A stretch of 64,000 bases of DNA from Phialophora verrucosa (Eukaryota; Ascomycota; Eurotiomycetes; Chaetothyriales; Herpotrichiellaceae), in assembly GCA_002099365.1 (NCBI GenBank), contig MSED01000001.1, forward strand, positions 310,001 through 374,000, in the 5' to 3' direction. Position 1 is the first letter of the stretch. Every line of letters begins with the position of its first letter. Below are positions 40,072-52,402 of this stretch, in pieces. The notes under the pieces are model-generated. The model was not told where the DNA came from. It saw nothing but the letters and a program-made list of their open reading frames with translations, and made no database searches. The position numbers and the translations under genes were made by a program.

Positions 40072-42615
40072 TGCAAGGGCGGCAAATATGTTACAATCGT
40101 CGTTGTCAACACGTACCACGACTACAATTATCTCCCCAGCTCTCAAGCTCGAGGACACAGTTCCTCTACTGGTTCATCTCTCTGTACGCCTATCTCGGCT
40201 AATCGCGGTCCACGGAATTTAATGGCATTATTGGCTCTGGCAACTGCAAAGACGAGCCTTGCTCTGCAGTTCAATGGGCGACAGGATCGGCGACTCCGCC
40301 TTGCATGAAGATTCCAGAAAGGGGAAGTTGCGAGCGATGTGATAGGGTCGCCGACCTTGCTTCATTTCTCGAAGATGTCTTCACTCGCACTGGTTTGCGA
40401 CTCGAGAAGCAGAGTTTTCTCCACGCATCAATCACCGCGCCAAAAAGCAGGTACTTGGGCTCGGATCTCTCAAGCCTGGTGTCAATTTGAAGAACAGGTC
40501 AAAAGGACCTGGCAGTCCTGATGTCCTCGAGACTGAAGTCTTCGTTTGTCAAGCTGGCGTCATGTTGGCCGTCGAATAGCAACACAGTAATGTCAGCTGA
40601 TAGCCTGTGAGACATGGTCTGCGACCAATTGCGTTACCACCCTTTCCGCCCAGTCTCGTCCTGAGGAAGCTTACAGAGTGTTGCAGCGGCAAAGCAATTT
40701 CGGTCGTCAGATCTCGCATGACGGGTTCTCTGATCCGAACTTCAACAGGCCTCTGACGGACCTGCATGAAGATGAGCAGCCAAACATGAAAGTGATAGAA
40801 ACGTATTTTGAGCCCCAACCAGAGGGACCATATCCATACTCGGTGTATCGTCATACTTTCTCGCCGGAGGTACCGGACGTTTACATGAGAAAGTCAGCAT
40901 AGAATCAAACAACTTAGACCCAGGACGGATCGTGATAGGCTTAATGAGGTCCGAGAGAATATTTGGTGCATAGGTTGTCGTAGGCGAGAGGAGACAGTGG
41001 GCAAGATAGTCCACGACGCTCGTTGTGGCAGTGGACTTCGACTTGCCCCTGTTGACTGCTGCTGGAGACGACCTGTACCTTGGACGACTATTCGTTGACT
41101 CCAGCTGCAGCCTGGGGTAGGCATATAGATTTCGGGAAGACGGAGAAATTGTGGGCGTTGGAGGAAAAACCGATTGGCGAAAGCTTTTCTATGTGGCAGA
41201 TGCACAATGTAGTTTGTCTGTTGCACATGCAGATATAGCGCTATGTGAGGAGTTTGGCCGTGGCTGTCGAGACTCCAGAACTGATGGGACGGAACACGGC
41301 CGGATGAGATTTCCTGGGGCACGTCCTGAGATCTGAGAAGAAGTCCCTGGCATCGACTGAGTTGAAACAAACAACAAAATAGATTTCTACACCTCGTTTC
41401 AAGGTCACACGTGTGACCAGCCCCTAAGATCTCAATGGTCACTTCACTGTCAAACCTGCCTTTAACCATGCCTCTGCCCGAGCCTCGCGTGGCTCCCCGC
41501 CGTGCTCAGCGCCCAACAAGCACATCGGCCTTCCGCCCCCGGATGTCGGAAGCCTCGAGCTTTGGCAGCCAAGGTTGGCATGGGTCAGGGTGCCCTCGTT
41601 TCGGACCGAACTACGTGGCTCCATGTTGCTGGAGGAATGCGTTAATGAGACGCGGACAGCACGTTCCGCTGCCCGGCAGTCATAGTCGATTATGCATGGG
41701 AGCACAACGTGCTACCGTTGAGAATGAGGATTGGTCAATTGACGATGAGGAACGTTTGTTCAGGGCAGATGCCGCGAGCCCCTGGATGAGCGGGTCAACG
41801 CTTTAGTCAAGTGAACATTCTTGGGGAAATCAACGGTGTGAAAATCTCGAAGGCCGAATACGTGCCGTTGCCTCAAGAGTGTATTGAGAGAGAGAGAGAA
41901 GAACAAGAAGAGAGGGGAAATCGTAACCTGCGGACTCGCCTTTCTTAGCCTTTGGGTGCCTCTCACTGGCCAATTCGACGGTGAAGTCCTTGAGAACATC
42001 ATTCCTCAACGTCATGGGTCGCACAAATGAGCAAGGCAGAGGAGAAAATAATATGGGGAGGTCCAAGTCGGCGTTTGCGCTTAAGGACTCCGCTCGAGGC
42101 TTGCCCGTAGCTGCCCGCCCACTTTGAGGACAAGTAGTGAAAGTATGTAGATAGTGGCCACGTCAAGATGAGAAGACTGTAACGAAATCATCATCATTTC
42201 ACATTCACGCCGTTCAGTCTCTACCGCAATCCGGAATTGCCACAGGTACCGTGCGCCTGTGCTTTGTACATCCGCGAGAGACCTGAGCGATCAACGCGAC
42301 GCTACTCGATCACCGAATCATCATCTATCTCTTCATTCAGCCTCTCGCTCCTCCACGTGCTTGCTTGACGACTCTTGTCTGTCCCACCAGAGATTGACCG
42401 CCTATCCGCCCTCGCCCGGGTCCTGTACCTGCTCCGTGGTACGTTGGGAGCACGTTGAAGTTCTCAGCGCTGCCCGACCTTTGTCCCTCCCTCGCTTCTC
42501 ATCGTCCACGCCTTCCCGCGGGCCATTCCTAGCGAATCGCTGTTCCACGAGTGGTGATTCCCTGCCACATACGTACGCTCGTCCAGTGGAAACATTGAGA
42601 CCCGATGTCCTCCCC
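40072..42615. other. Long gene-poor stretch including the KCS1 promoter and leader
   Basis: About 2.5 kb between opposed genes. A plus-strand open stretch at about 40590-40902 (ending HTFSPEVPDVYMRKSA) and a minus-strand start at about 42012 (MTLRNDVLKDFTVELASE) look mildly protein-like but could not be extended by splicing or assigned. A CT/GA-rich run lies at 41881-41916. The interval 42259-42615 is an open frame without ATG, in phase with KCS1, and is probably its 5' leader. Confidence 0.4.
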
Positions 42616-45600
42616 ATGTCAAGTAGCGCTCCCGCCGGAAGACCGTCCGCGCCAGGCTCGACGGTAAATGGACACTCGACTGTCCGCCGTGAATCGGGCT
42701 CCTCTTCCACTACGACCAGCCTGAGTCCCTCATCGAATACCAAGCCCATACCAATCTCACGGGGCACAAAAAGATTATATCCTGCTACAAATACAAATAA
42801 TGGCAGGAGTTCAGGTCACAACCTCCGGAGAGCAGCCACTTCGGGCGACCAGATTCCACAATTGTCAGAGAGGGACAGTATCTTTGCTGAACACTATGTC
42901 TCCTCTCCGAGCGAGGCTTCCACTTCCTTAGACGCTACAAGAACCTCTCCTTCCTCAAATCCGCTGCGGAAGGTGCCCTTCAACATGTCTACCATGGTCA
43001 CCCACCCACTATCGCCCCCCGAGACCGACAAGACGCCTCGCATCCATTCTCCCCGAACGCTGGACTGGATCCGAAGGTCAGGGTCCTTTACTGACGCAGA
43101 CGTTCCACCTTCATCTTCCTATCCCTCCCCTGGACCGCTTCGTGGTGTGCGGCGGATAGCCTCCGACTCGAATTCGTGGGAGAACAGAATTAATGTCACG
43201 ATGGGAGATGCTCAAGAGACGGAAAACAAACGACGCAGTCTCAATGGCTCGGCCGCATTAGAGATCGGAAGCCTCTCAGAGCATGAGCATGGGCTACACA
43301 CTGCATTCGAGAGGGGTGACTCGATGCGGACCGCCTTGAAGGGCCCGCGGACGGAGCGTAGCGTCAGCCGAGGCCGGACTCTTGTTGACAAGAGCATCGA
43401 GGCGACGGTCAAGAAACCAGAAGTCGGAGGAAATGCACGGAGCAGAAAGGCCAGCCATATGATGGGTATTTTTAACCCGAGGACCGGCTCTGAGTCTCCT
43501 GTACCGACCCTGGGTGAACATTTCGAGCCCTCGTCCTCGCAAGCTACAAGCCCTGCCGAGCAAGAGACAGTATCTCCATGGGCCACTCGGCGATCTTCGA
43601 GAGAGCCGCTTGATCCCCAAGCCTCTACGGGAGATGCCAGCCGTTCAGCAAGTGTGTATGGCTCCAAAGCTGCCTCCCCGCTCAAGCATGACCATGACCC
43701 TTATTTCCGACAACAAGATCTCGCCCAAAGACCGGACCTGCAGGAGAGCAGAGCTTCATACAAGGCCTCTCGTGCTCCAACTCCCTCAGAAAAGGTTGTC
43801 AGTGGCAAAACGGCAGAGGATCAGCACCCCACTGAAGAGGAACACATATCGGCGGCGGTCTACTATCCTCATTCTGGTCCCTCGATAGAAGAGATCGAGC
43901 GATATACTTCGCCGGGTGAAGTTGTCTCTCCGCCCCTCAACGTTACACGACAACTTCCATCTCCAACGGATGAAATTGTGCTCTCCACTGACAACAAAGC
44001 CCACGAAGCACTTGGAGCCACCGAGCATATCGATATCTCGGTTGTCTCCCAACATGAGAAGAAGATCTTCCACGGTAATTACCGCCCTTTGGAAGAAGTG
44101 GCCAGGGAGGAGCCGCCGCCCTTGTCGCCTTTTTCTGAGGCTCCTACCACCGTCTTCGTTAGTACGTCCGAATCAGAAGTTGAGTCTGGAGATGAAGCAG
44201 GACTTCCGAGTCAACTGGAAGACGTGTCGACGACACCCACGCAGCGGAACATGCTTACACGGAGACCCACCGATTCTCAGGCACCGCCAAAGACGAAGGC
44301 CAAGGTCGTTCTTGAACCTTACAAGCATCAAGTTGGCGGCCATTCAACCATCTTCCGCTTTTCTCGTCGGGCCGTCTGTAAACAGCTGAACAACAGGGAA
44401 AACGAATTCTACGAACGAATTGAGCAAAGGCACCCTGATATGCTCAAATTCCTTCCAAGGTAAGCTTTTTCATGGCCATCATATCACTATCCGTGGTGAG
44501 AGTGCCAAGAGTAGGAACATCGCTGACAGAAGTAGATACATCGGTGTCCTCAATGTTACCTTCTCCAAACTCCCGAAGCAAGCGCAGGATCTAGATGCCA
44601 AGGCAGACGACAAGACACATCTCACCCAAGATCACGGGCAACGTGGCGAGACGAACGGAACGCTGAACACTGGGTCTGCTCCGGCTGTCTCGGCCTCGGG
44701 GGAGAACCCACGCATAGTCAGCCACTCGATCCAACAAATTGGCAGCATTCCCGAGGTCATCCTTGAACAGAACAAACATATAATTCCGTCAAACTACTTT
44801 GCCCTTCCAGAACGGCCAAAGAGCGCTGACCCGAACCATGGCCGCAAGCGCAGCCGGGACTTCGACTCCCTGGACGCTTCGGCGCGAGAGTTGCAGCCCA
44901 CCGAAAAGTCCCCAACTAGGCCGTCAATGCCGGAACACTCCAACAGCTGGGGCCATACCACCGTCAACGAAGGCTTGAAGGACAAAATTCTCCGCGAAGT
45001 CTTCGGTCCGCCACCTGTCCAGTACTTTCGCCGTCACATGCCTTCACATAGTTCCTTTCCGCGAGTCAAGGGCTCTCACCCGCGTCGACGCAGAAGTAAT
45101 CTCTCTGTTAATTCATTCCCTCAAGCAGAGGTCAAAGATCCGAGTCGATCGGATGGTCGACTTGATACTCCTATGTCGAGCAACGAAGCTCCTCACATGG
45201 CCCCACTCAGCGAAGTGGTGTCAAAGAACTCTGATGGAGGCAGCATGTATTCTGCATCCGTTTCGGCCACTGATGGCCTCAAATACAACCTCGAGCAAGT
45301 CAGAACAACAGGCAGTGAGATGTCCAGCGGGTCTGGTGCAGAAGGCAGGACCCATATCAAAAGGCGTCATTCCGGCATGGGTCTGCGACGTAGGCGACCG
45401 TCAGTGAACACAACAGAGACTCCTGGCCTTGAGTATTTTGAGGATGAAGCCTATACCACAGATTTCGGACCTGACACTGGGAACCATGTCTTCGCGATGG
45501 ACCAGGATCAAGTCCAGTCAAAAGCTAATGGGATGCCCAAAGAACGATATTCGGGTACCGATAGCTCGGCGAAAGACAAATCCGGGCCAAATGGAGCAGG

Positions 45601-46513
45601 CAGCCTGCAGAACAACTCGAACAACCGCACCAGGGATCATTCGCAGACAAGCCTGATCCCCTCGAATCCTAAAGAGGCTCAAAAGACCTATACTGCTTCC
45701 GGAGATCGAGTGATGTTCTTCATTCTGCTGGAGGATCTCACCAGCGGGATGGGGCGGCCTTGCGTGCTCGATCTCAAGATGGGCACAAGACAATTTGGTG
45801 TGGAAGCCACTAGAAAGAAGATGGAATCCCAACGCAGCAAATGCAAATCAACGACCTCCCAGCAACTCGGTGTGCGGGTCTGCGGCATGCAGACTTTCAA
45901 TGCGAAGACAGGGAAGGTCTCGTACGAAGACAAATACTATGGCCGCGACCTCAAGGCTGGACAGCAATTCAGGGAGGCCTTGACAAGATTTCTTTATGAT
46001 GGCGTCAGCTACGATAGTGTGGCAAGGCATATCCCCACCATCTTGCACAAACTCAGCAAGCTTGAGAGCATGGTGCGAAGGCTGCCTGGCTATCGATTCT
46101 ACGCAAGCTCCTTACTTATGCTTTACGATGCCGAGCCGTACAAGTCGCGTGAGGCCGAAGAGGCGGCGAAGAACGGTATCGATATCGCAGCGCAAAAGCA
46201 GAAGGAAGGCAAGAAATGGCCCCCACCGATTGACATCAAGCTCGTGGACTTTGCAAACTGCGTCACCGGCGAAGATGAACTTCCCCCCAATGCTCAAGCA
46301 CCGCCTGCTCACCCGAAAGATATCGACCGAGGCTACCTGCGGGGCTTGAGAACACTCAAAGCGTACTTTGGACGGATATTATCTGACATCAGAAACAACC
46401 AGGTTATAGAGACGGATGGTCTGAGTGAGCATCTTACGGAAGACGAGGCTTCCACTCAGCTGTCAAATGTTGTCGCCGGCACGACAGAGGAGGAAGGTGA
46501 AGTCAGCGTCTGA
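42616..46513 (+). CDS. KCS1: Inositol hexakisphosphate kinase Kcs1
   Basis: About 1273 residues from exons 42616-44459 and 44536-46513. It makes inositol pyrophosphate from InsP6, controlling phosphate signalling, vacuole and stress responses. Residues 1-590 are a disordered Ser/Pro-rich extension. The kinase domain starts around VGGHSTIFRFSRRAVCKQL and continues across the intron (EQRHPDMLKFLPR to YIGVLNVTFSKLPK). Diagnostic IPK motifs are RPCVLDLKMGTRQFGVEA near residue 1021 (PxxxDxKxG), YRFYASSLLMLYD, and KLVDFANCVTGEDELPP near the end. A long insertion with a basic patch (KRRHSGMGLRRRRPS) splits the domain, as in other fungal Kcs1 proteins. ATG at 42616 is the first in frame. It is convergent with VPS34. 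Confidence 0.95.
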
Positions 46514-47079
46514 TTTGAGGTGAGATGCATGAGGGCTAGATTTGTTATGGGGCAATCCCAGAACTACGTTTTCTACACATGATCAGCTTTAGCGAGGAGT
46601 GCGGAGTTATTGGGTTTTGTCGTTGAGTATGGTCTATCAACGACACGGACGAGGCATGATCACGGCCGCCGGATACCTGTTCTCCGTCCATTTTGCGGAA
46701 GGAATCTCGAGAGGCTGGAAAGTGGTTTTAGACAGCTTTCGCCGTCCACGCATGCGCCGAGCTACCTTGCAAGGACTGCGCTGTCGCGACGGTAATAGTC
46801 AAGACTATTTTGCTATATCACGACCACCGCTGGTACTCTAGTCATTCCGACCGTAGAAGCGCACTAGTTCGTAGATTGGAGACTGACGTGGAAATGGAAG
46901 TTCGACTAAATCATGCAAGCCGACGAAATAAGCACCTATTGCTTATCTATAGACCCAAGACGAACTCGATTCTAGAGCTAAGGAGTCGAAAAGGGGAAGC
47001 ATGCGAGGCCCGCGTATCAGTTGTATTCTCCCCGAGGTACGATAGTCTGTTGTGATGTAGTGAGCACAGTCTGCTACGG
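46514..47079. other. Convergent intergenic region
   Basis: 566 bases between the 3' ends of KCS1 and VPS34. No gene seen. Confidence 0.5.
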
Positions 47080-49985
47080 TTACGCTCTCCAGCCTTGCAC
47101 AAACTCGTGCAGTCTATCAATAACAACGCCAAACACGGCATTTACGCTGTCTGCCAACACCTGATCCAACGCACGCACCGCTTCTTCCTCACTGACGTCC
47201 AGGTTGAACCGCTCCCGGACCTTACCTACCGCTCCGCCCATGCCGCCCATCTGCTCTTCCATCAGCCTGATGTCTGTCACGGAACTTTGCACCATGAGAC
47301 TAAACAGGTTCAGCACCAGGGAGCTCGATTTCCGCAGCGTCGTGTACGCCGTGAAACAGTACTGCTTGAACTGGGCGTACTGCGGCGACGTCGTCCCACC
47401 TAATCCTTCCACCATTTCCTTGCACAGTTTTATGAGCGGAGCAAAGGGTTTGGGGTCCCGGCCGAGGATAAAACCAAAGTCGATATGGAAGAAGTGGCCG
47501 GAGGGTTGAAGGAGGAGGTTGTCGAGGTGGCGATCCCCGACCCCGAGGATGTAGGTGATCACACAGTACCCGGCGCATGAGCGGATGTACGTGTCCATGG
47601 TTTCCTTGCGGACACCGAGGGGTCCGGATGCGTCGGGATTGTTGGCTCGCAGGTAGGCTAGCACGGATCCCTTGTACTTCGTGGAGATTGCAGAGATGGG
47701 CGTGGAGGGGATGAACTGAACGGCACCTGCCGACGGTGATGTCGAAAGGATGCGGTACGGCGTCAACTTCAGGTCGAGGTTCTCCTTGAGCAGGAGGTTA
47801 TTCATGAGTGTGATGATCTGGATGACAAGTTGATCTTGTCGGAGATCATCGCCGGTCTTGAAAATGATGGGATATTTGCCGTGCGTCTGCGAACGCTGTG
47901 CTGATGTGCTGGATCCATGTGCGGCGCTGGCGACCTTGAAGTTGAGGTACAGTGGCGACAACGATGACTTGAAGACATTTGCTTCATCGGGATATATGCC
48001 ACACACTTCAACCTCGGGATCAAGAGGGAGCGGGATCGGCGGGTCGATCTTCACCAGATCGTTTTTCGGATCAGCGAGAGTCTTCTTAAGCATCTCTATC
48101 TTCTGGAGGCGGTTGGTCCTGCTGAACCGAATATCCTTGCTGATGCTAGAGATGATGGTGATCAGCTCGCCCTGCCGCAACAGAATCTTGCGCAATTCCG
48201 GATTCCGGTTCTCTAGTTCTAGCATGAAGTAGAACTCGACTCTCGCGAAGAGTTGTCGGTTCGTTGTGTTAGTGTCTGCGCCTTGGTCCACACATTCGAC
48301 CATCAGGAACCAGTGCAGGTAGTTTCCGAGCAGAAAGTTGTTCGCGGCACGGTCGATCAGGAATTTCGCCAGCGAGGCGGCCGGGAGGCCTTCCTCGGTC
48401 TGTTCGTATTTTTCAAACTTCAGAGCCTGGACAAGTTGCAGAAGGTATAGCTGTAACTCTGCGTCTCCTGCCTGTCGAAGTCTGTCCACCGCATATGCTC
48501 GTACCACAGGGTTGTCGTATGTCGGACCGAGCAATTCCAGCGCTGCATCGACATCGATCTTGGCCCACCTGGGGATTAATTCGACCAGTTGACGGACCTC
48601 GTTTGGATTGGTGAAATCTGTCGCCTTGACGACCTTGGTCAGAGCTCGTTTATCTCGACTCAAGTGACGCCGGAAAGTCCAGATGACGTCCTTGTCTTGA
48701 GCACTCAGCTCTTGCGTAGGCCCATACGACAAGATCTCGTTGAGCTCGTCTCTCATCTTTGCATTCGGCTTCTGATCGCTGTCGGAGAATGCGTTCCTGT
48801 CGCTTCGGACCAGTCGTCGGTGTTTACTTTCACACGGATTCTCCCTCTGGAACTGCTCCGGGTCGAACATCTGAACGACGGGGTATTCCGCGTCATCCAC
48901 AACAGACGTGCCGGGAGCAATCCCAGGACCGTAGCGGACCTCTGGTGGAGGCTTTGCACCAAGCGCTGAGGCTGACGGCGCACTTGAGAATTCCTTCATC
49001 ATTCGCGATGGCTCATAACCATAGTCTTCAAAGATGATCGGAAAGTCCCAGCGCGGGAAGTCCACGTAGAGGGTGAAACGCTCTTCATCGTCCGCGTCGT
49101 GGTCCGAGTCGCTCTCATCATCGTGATCCACATGCCCGTCCGCGCCGTTGATATTAGGATCCTGCGATTTGCGCTTCGGGGATTTCGTGGCCAAGGACCG
49201 TTTCCTTGCTGCTTCGTCGACTTCGCGTGCTTTCTTGCCAACCTTTTGGAAGACCAATTGATCAAGCCAGTCGTTCTGCGGAATCTCGTTCATTTCGTGC
49301 TTCTTGAACAACTGCTCGAGCCGCTCGAGCTCCTCCTCTTCTGGAATGGAGGGTGGGGGCGGCTCGTTCGGTTTTCGTCGCTTCGGGCGAGGAATGTGCG
49401 GCGTCCTTGTCGGCGCGTGGCCATCGGCGGCCCTTCCACGGTACACTTTGCATTTCTGGCGCCCTTTCCTCAGAGTGCCGTCTTTGTCAAACAGCGGGAT
49501 GGTGGTGCCACCAAATGGGATGGCATGGTCGAGGCTACCATTTTCTGGGCACGGCGATATGTCCCAAACTGTGATGGCAACTTGTGATGAGATAGGACAA
49601 TCCTTGATCAAAACGGGAAGCTCCAGCCATTTGTTCCACGCTCTCACGTTCTTAAAGAACAGATGAGGTGTCTGCGTGGACACTCCCAAAGGCTTTGATT
49701 CGGCCCATAGCTGAGCAGTCACATATAGTTCGGAGTTTGGGTTCTGGACTGAGCCAACGTGGCGGATCTCCGGGTGTTTAAGCAGGACTGTATATGGAAA
49801 CGTGCTCTGTCTGCCTTCTAAGGTATTTCTGCCTAAGTCAGTCACAGAACAGGTGGATTTTTTTGCACCATCATCTCGACGAAGTGGATGGCTCGACAAT
49901 GGTGACCGAGACGATCAGCAACTCACATCCTGACACAGACTGGAAAGTCTATCTGACGAGACGTTGCAAACGTATAAGTATCCAT
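47080..49985 (-). CDS. VPS34: Class III phosphatidylinositol 3-kinase Vps34
   Basis: About 935 residues from exons 49985-49927 and 49828-47080. It makes PI3P on endosomes and autophagic membranes with Vps15, Atg6/Vps30, and Atg14 or Vps38. The 59-nt first exon gives MDTYTFATSRQIDFPVCVRI, joined to NTLEGRQSTFPYTVLLKHPE. A C2 domain follows, split by an acidic insertion (GHVDHDDESDSDHDADDEE). The helical PIK domain runs through WTFRRHLSRDKRALTKVVKA and YLLQLVQALKFE. The kinase domain has IFKTGDDLRQDQLVIQII (P-loop region and Lys neighbourhood), YILGVGDRHLDNLLL (catalytic loop) and HIDFGFILGRDPKP (activation loop start). The C-terminal amphipathic helix (IDRLHEFVQGWRA) is intact. It shares a 392-base divergent promoter with NSE4. 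Confidence 0.97.
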
Positions 49986-50377
49986 GATTGCTCCACAAGA
50001 AGAGCGATGTCCATTGCGGGGGCGTCACTGAGATAGAAAAGTCCATACAGTATCCGCGGGTAGGCGGGTGATATAATTAAGAGGTCAATCAAGGTGAAGC
50101 CTGAGTGAATCTGGAGTGAAGCCTGATGGAGCCTCACACGGTACAAGGCTGAGCCACTAAGCCAGGCTGAGTCTAGCGTGGTAATGACGCGTGGGGGACC
50201 GGCGCGACAGGCCAGGCGCAGGCGCGTTCTGTACAAGGACTGTGTGAAGCCTGATCTCAATATTCTGTTGGCGGGATCAGCTCTGTATTGCGGGTTGGGT
50301 CAGCTCTCAACGCTCGCCTCTTCTTAGTCCTCTTTCAAGTTTCGTCTCAGTCGCAGGCTGCTGGTGATGCGCCCAAG
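49986..50377. promoter_or_regulatory. Divergent VPS34-NSE4 promoter with a repeated 11-mer
   Basis: 392 bases between opposed start codons. The 11-mer GTGAAGCCTGA occurs exactly at 50094-50104, 50116-50126 and 50244-50254, all in the same orientation. Related GGCTGAG units occur between them (near 50147 and 50165). These could be binding sites for one factor. Confidence 0.6.
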
Positions 50378-51793
50378 ATGGCTCGGCTGAACACCCAACC
50401 AGCTTCTTCTGATAATGACAGCGTGAGAAGCCCCAGCTCAACCCGCCAGACGCCCGAAACATCAACTACCCCTCCTTCACCTGCTCATTCCGGCTCCGAG
50501 GATGAGCAGCGCAGCCGAAGTAGTAAGGGAAAGAGAAAGAGTGCGGCCGCTGGCTTGACAGACAGAACACCAGCCCAACCGCGGAAGCGTGGACGAATTA
50601 GCGTCGATGACTCTCAAACGCCGTCAGCGCAACAGTTCTATGATCCCGAACAAGCGCCCGAAGAACGACGGCGGCTGCGAAAAGGCTTCCGGAGCCTGTT
50701 GTCAGAGCTACACGACTCGAAAGCCGAGTATCTACAGCCGAACTCGAAGGGTCTAGAGGAGACGCTTAGAAAGGCAGACGAGCTCTACAAGGATGTCAAA
50801 CAGACTTCCGAAGCCACCATCGACTCGCGGCTCATTCTGGAAGCAGCAGACTTGTCCTATAGGAAAATCAACAATATCACTCTCGGTGATGGCACGACTG
50901 GGATTGATGTGGATGATTTTGTCACGAAATGTATCAGCTTCATGAAACAAGGTGATGGACCTGGTAGGCGACATGCGCCTCCTGGCACACAGACTCAAGG
51001 CCGGCGAAGGAATCCAGACGATGAGGATGATGACGCCGGTGACACGATGAATTGGGATTATCTAGGGAAGAATGCTTGCATCTTGTACAACTCTCGCCCC
51101 TGTCTGACCGGTTTCCTCCTTGGTCCACTGTCGGTGCAGAAGAGAGTCCGACAACAGACACAGAGGAAAGCCCGCGAAGCTCGCACACAACCCGGTGAGG
51201 CAATTCGCCCGCTCCAGCTTGGCGAGGAAGACTTGGAAAAACAAGAGTCGGCCAATCTTACAGAGATATGCACAGAGATCGCGTTTCTGTTGAAGAAGGC
51301 TACCCGCAAGAACAGCGAAGCTGCGCAAAAAGAGTTGAACGAGCTTGAGGAAGCGGAAGATGGTGTCTCGGAGGAACAGGCACGAGAAATTCTTCGACGA
51401 AACTGCATCGCTGACAACGAATGCATACCGTTGTTCAACTTTTGTATCAATCCAAAGTCGTTCGGACAGTCGGTGGAAAATATGTTTTACGTGAGCTTTC
51501 TAATCAAGGAGGGAAAGGTTGGGCTGGACCTCGATAGCCAAGGCTTGCCGACACTGGGAATGGCCGAAGTGCGATCCATGGAGGAGAGACAGGAAACGCA
51601 CCGGAACCAAGTCATTTTCACTCTCAGCATGGAAATCTGGGAGGACATTATCGAGAGCTTTGGTATTAGAGAGAGCATTATCCCTCATCGGAACGAGGAG
51701 GAGTACGACGATGGGACACGGGACTATGCACGAAAGGGGGACGGTGGGGGTCTGCGAGACCATGAGGAGGAAGACTCTGATGCCTACGCCTAG
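50378..51793 (+). CDS. NSE4: Smc5/6 complex kleisin subunit Nse4
   Basis: 471 residues, intronless. Nse4 bridges the Smc5 and Smc6 heads and binds Nse1/Nse3, working in recombination repair and fork stability. The first 85 residues are Ser/Thr/Pro-rich with a nuclear-type basic patch (GLTDRTPAQPRKRGRIS). The N-terminal kleisin domain reads RRRLRKGFRSLLSELHDSK, KADELYKDVKQTSEATIDS and RLILEAADLSYRKINNI. The C-terminal winged-helix domain is ECIPLFNFCINPKSFGQSVE, then NMFYVSFLIKEGKVGLDLD and QVIFTLSMEIWEDIIESFGI. ATG at 50378 is the first that leaves out an unconserved leader; an upstream in-frame ATG at 50288 exists. Confidence 0.95.
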   Translation: MARLNTQPASSDNDSVRSPSSTRQTPETSTTPPSPAHSGSEDEQRSRSSKGKRKSAAAGLTDRTPAQPRKRGRISVDDSQTPSAQQFYDPEQAPEERRRLRKGFRSLLSELHDSKAEYLQPNSKGLEETLRKADELYKDVKQTSEATIDSRLILEAADLSYRKINNITLGDGTTGIDVDDFVTKCISFMKQGDGPGRRHAPPGTQTQGRRRNPDDEDDDAGDTMNWDYLGKNACILYNSRPCLTGFLLGPLSVQKRVRQQTQRKAREARTQPGEAIRPLQLGEEDLEKQESANLTEICTEIAFLLKKATRKNSEAAQKELNELEEAEDGVSEEQAREILRRNCIADNECIPLFNFCINPKSFGQSVENMFYVSFLIKEGKVGLDLDSQGLPTLGMAEVRSMEERQETHRNQVIFTLSMEIWEDIIESFGIRESIIPHRNEEEYDDGTRDYARKGDGGGLRDHEEEDSDAYA

Positions 51794-52402
51794 TCAATCG
51801 CAGCTGGCCTGCTTCCTTGTACCATCGACGCTTGTGGGTGTCAGTGACCCTCTGGTCGTAAATGTCTCAACACGGAAGCATGTTCCAAGGCTTCACCAAG
51901 ACGGAGTCTGGCCGGCTTGGTGGCCGGCAGCATGGCCAGACTTGCTGGCAAGAAATCCCATTTTCCCAGTCCCTGCAGATCCCGCGTCCCCCCCCCGTCG
52001 ACCCCTTCAGCCCGGCCATACCAACCATGGCACCGTCCCATTCTCCGCATTCTATACCCCGCCTTTTACCGTTGCACTCACTGGCTCATTCTCAGCTGAT
52101 CTTCATATGACATCCTGACAATTCGATATGCCGAGATGCACAAGGCCCCTCTGTCGCAGCTTGGCTGAGCTTGCTGCCACTAACACGAGAGACCGGCTCC
52201 AGGATGGGAGAGACGGGCATGACGGGCTTGTGGCCGGTCGGTGGCTGACCGTGACGGTGACCGTCACCTCGAATGCCATACCAAAGGCTATGACATAAAC
52301 CCAGCATCATGTCGGGCTCTGGGGTGCTCAGTCCTTCTGTTCATCCCAGAGATACTCCAGAGGCCAGAGTCCAGATCCTACCGAGTCGGTCGAGCTTTCA
52401 TC
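51794..52402. promoter_or_regulatory. Intergenic region and MFS promoter
   Basis: 609 bases between two plus-strand genes. A perfect interrupted palindrome at 52251-52267, about 135 bases before the permease start, is listed separately. Confidence 0.5.
52251..52267. promoter_or_regulatory. Palindrome GTGACGGT-G-ACCGTCAC
   Basis: Eight-base arms are exact reverse complements around a single G. It sits upstream of the MFS permease start and has the symmetry of a dimeric factor site. The factor is unknown. Confidence 0.5.

Noticed and set aside
40894..41469. 191-codon minus-strand frame
   Set aside because: Composition rich in Ser, Arg, Leu and Cys in random order, no domain, and no codon or splice support.
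42259..42615. In-frame N-terminal extension of KCS1
   Set aside because: The extension has no ATG (it would start at GTG) and no conservation; the first ATG is at 42616.
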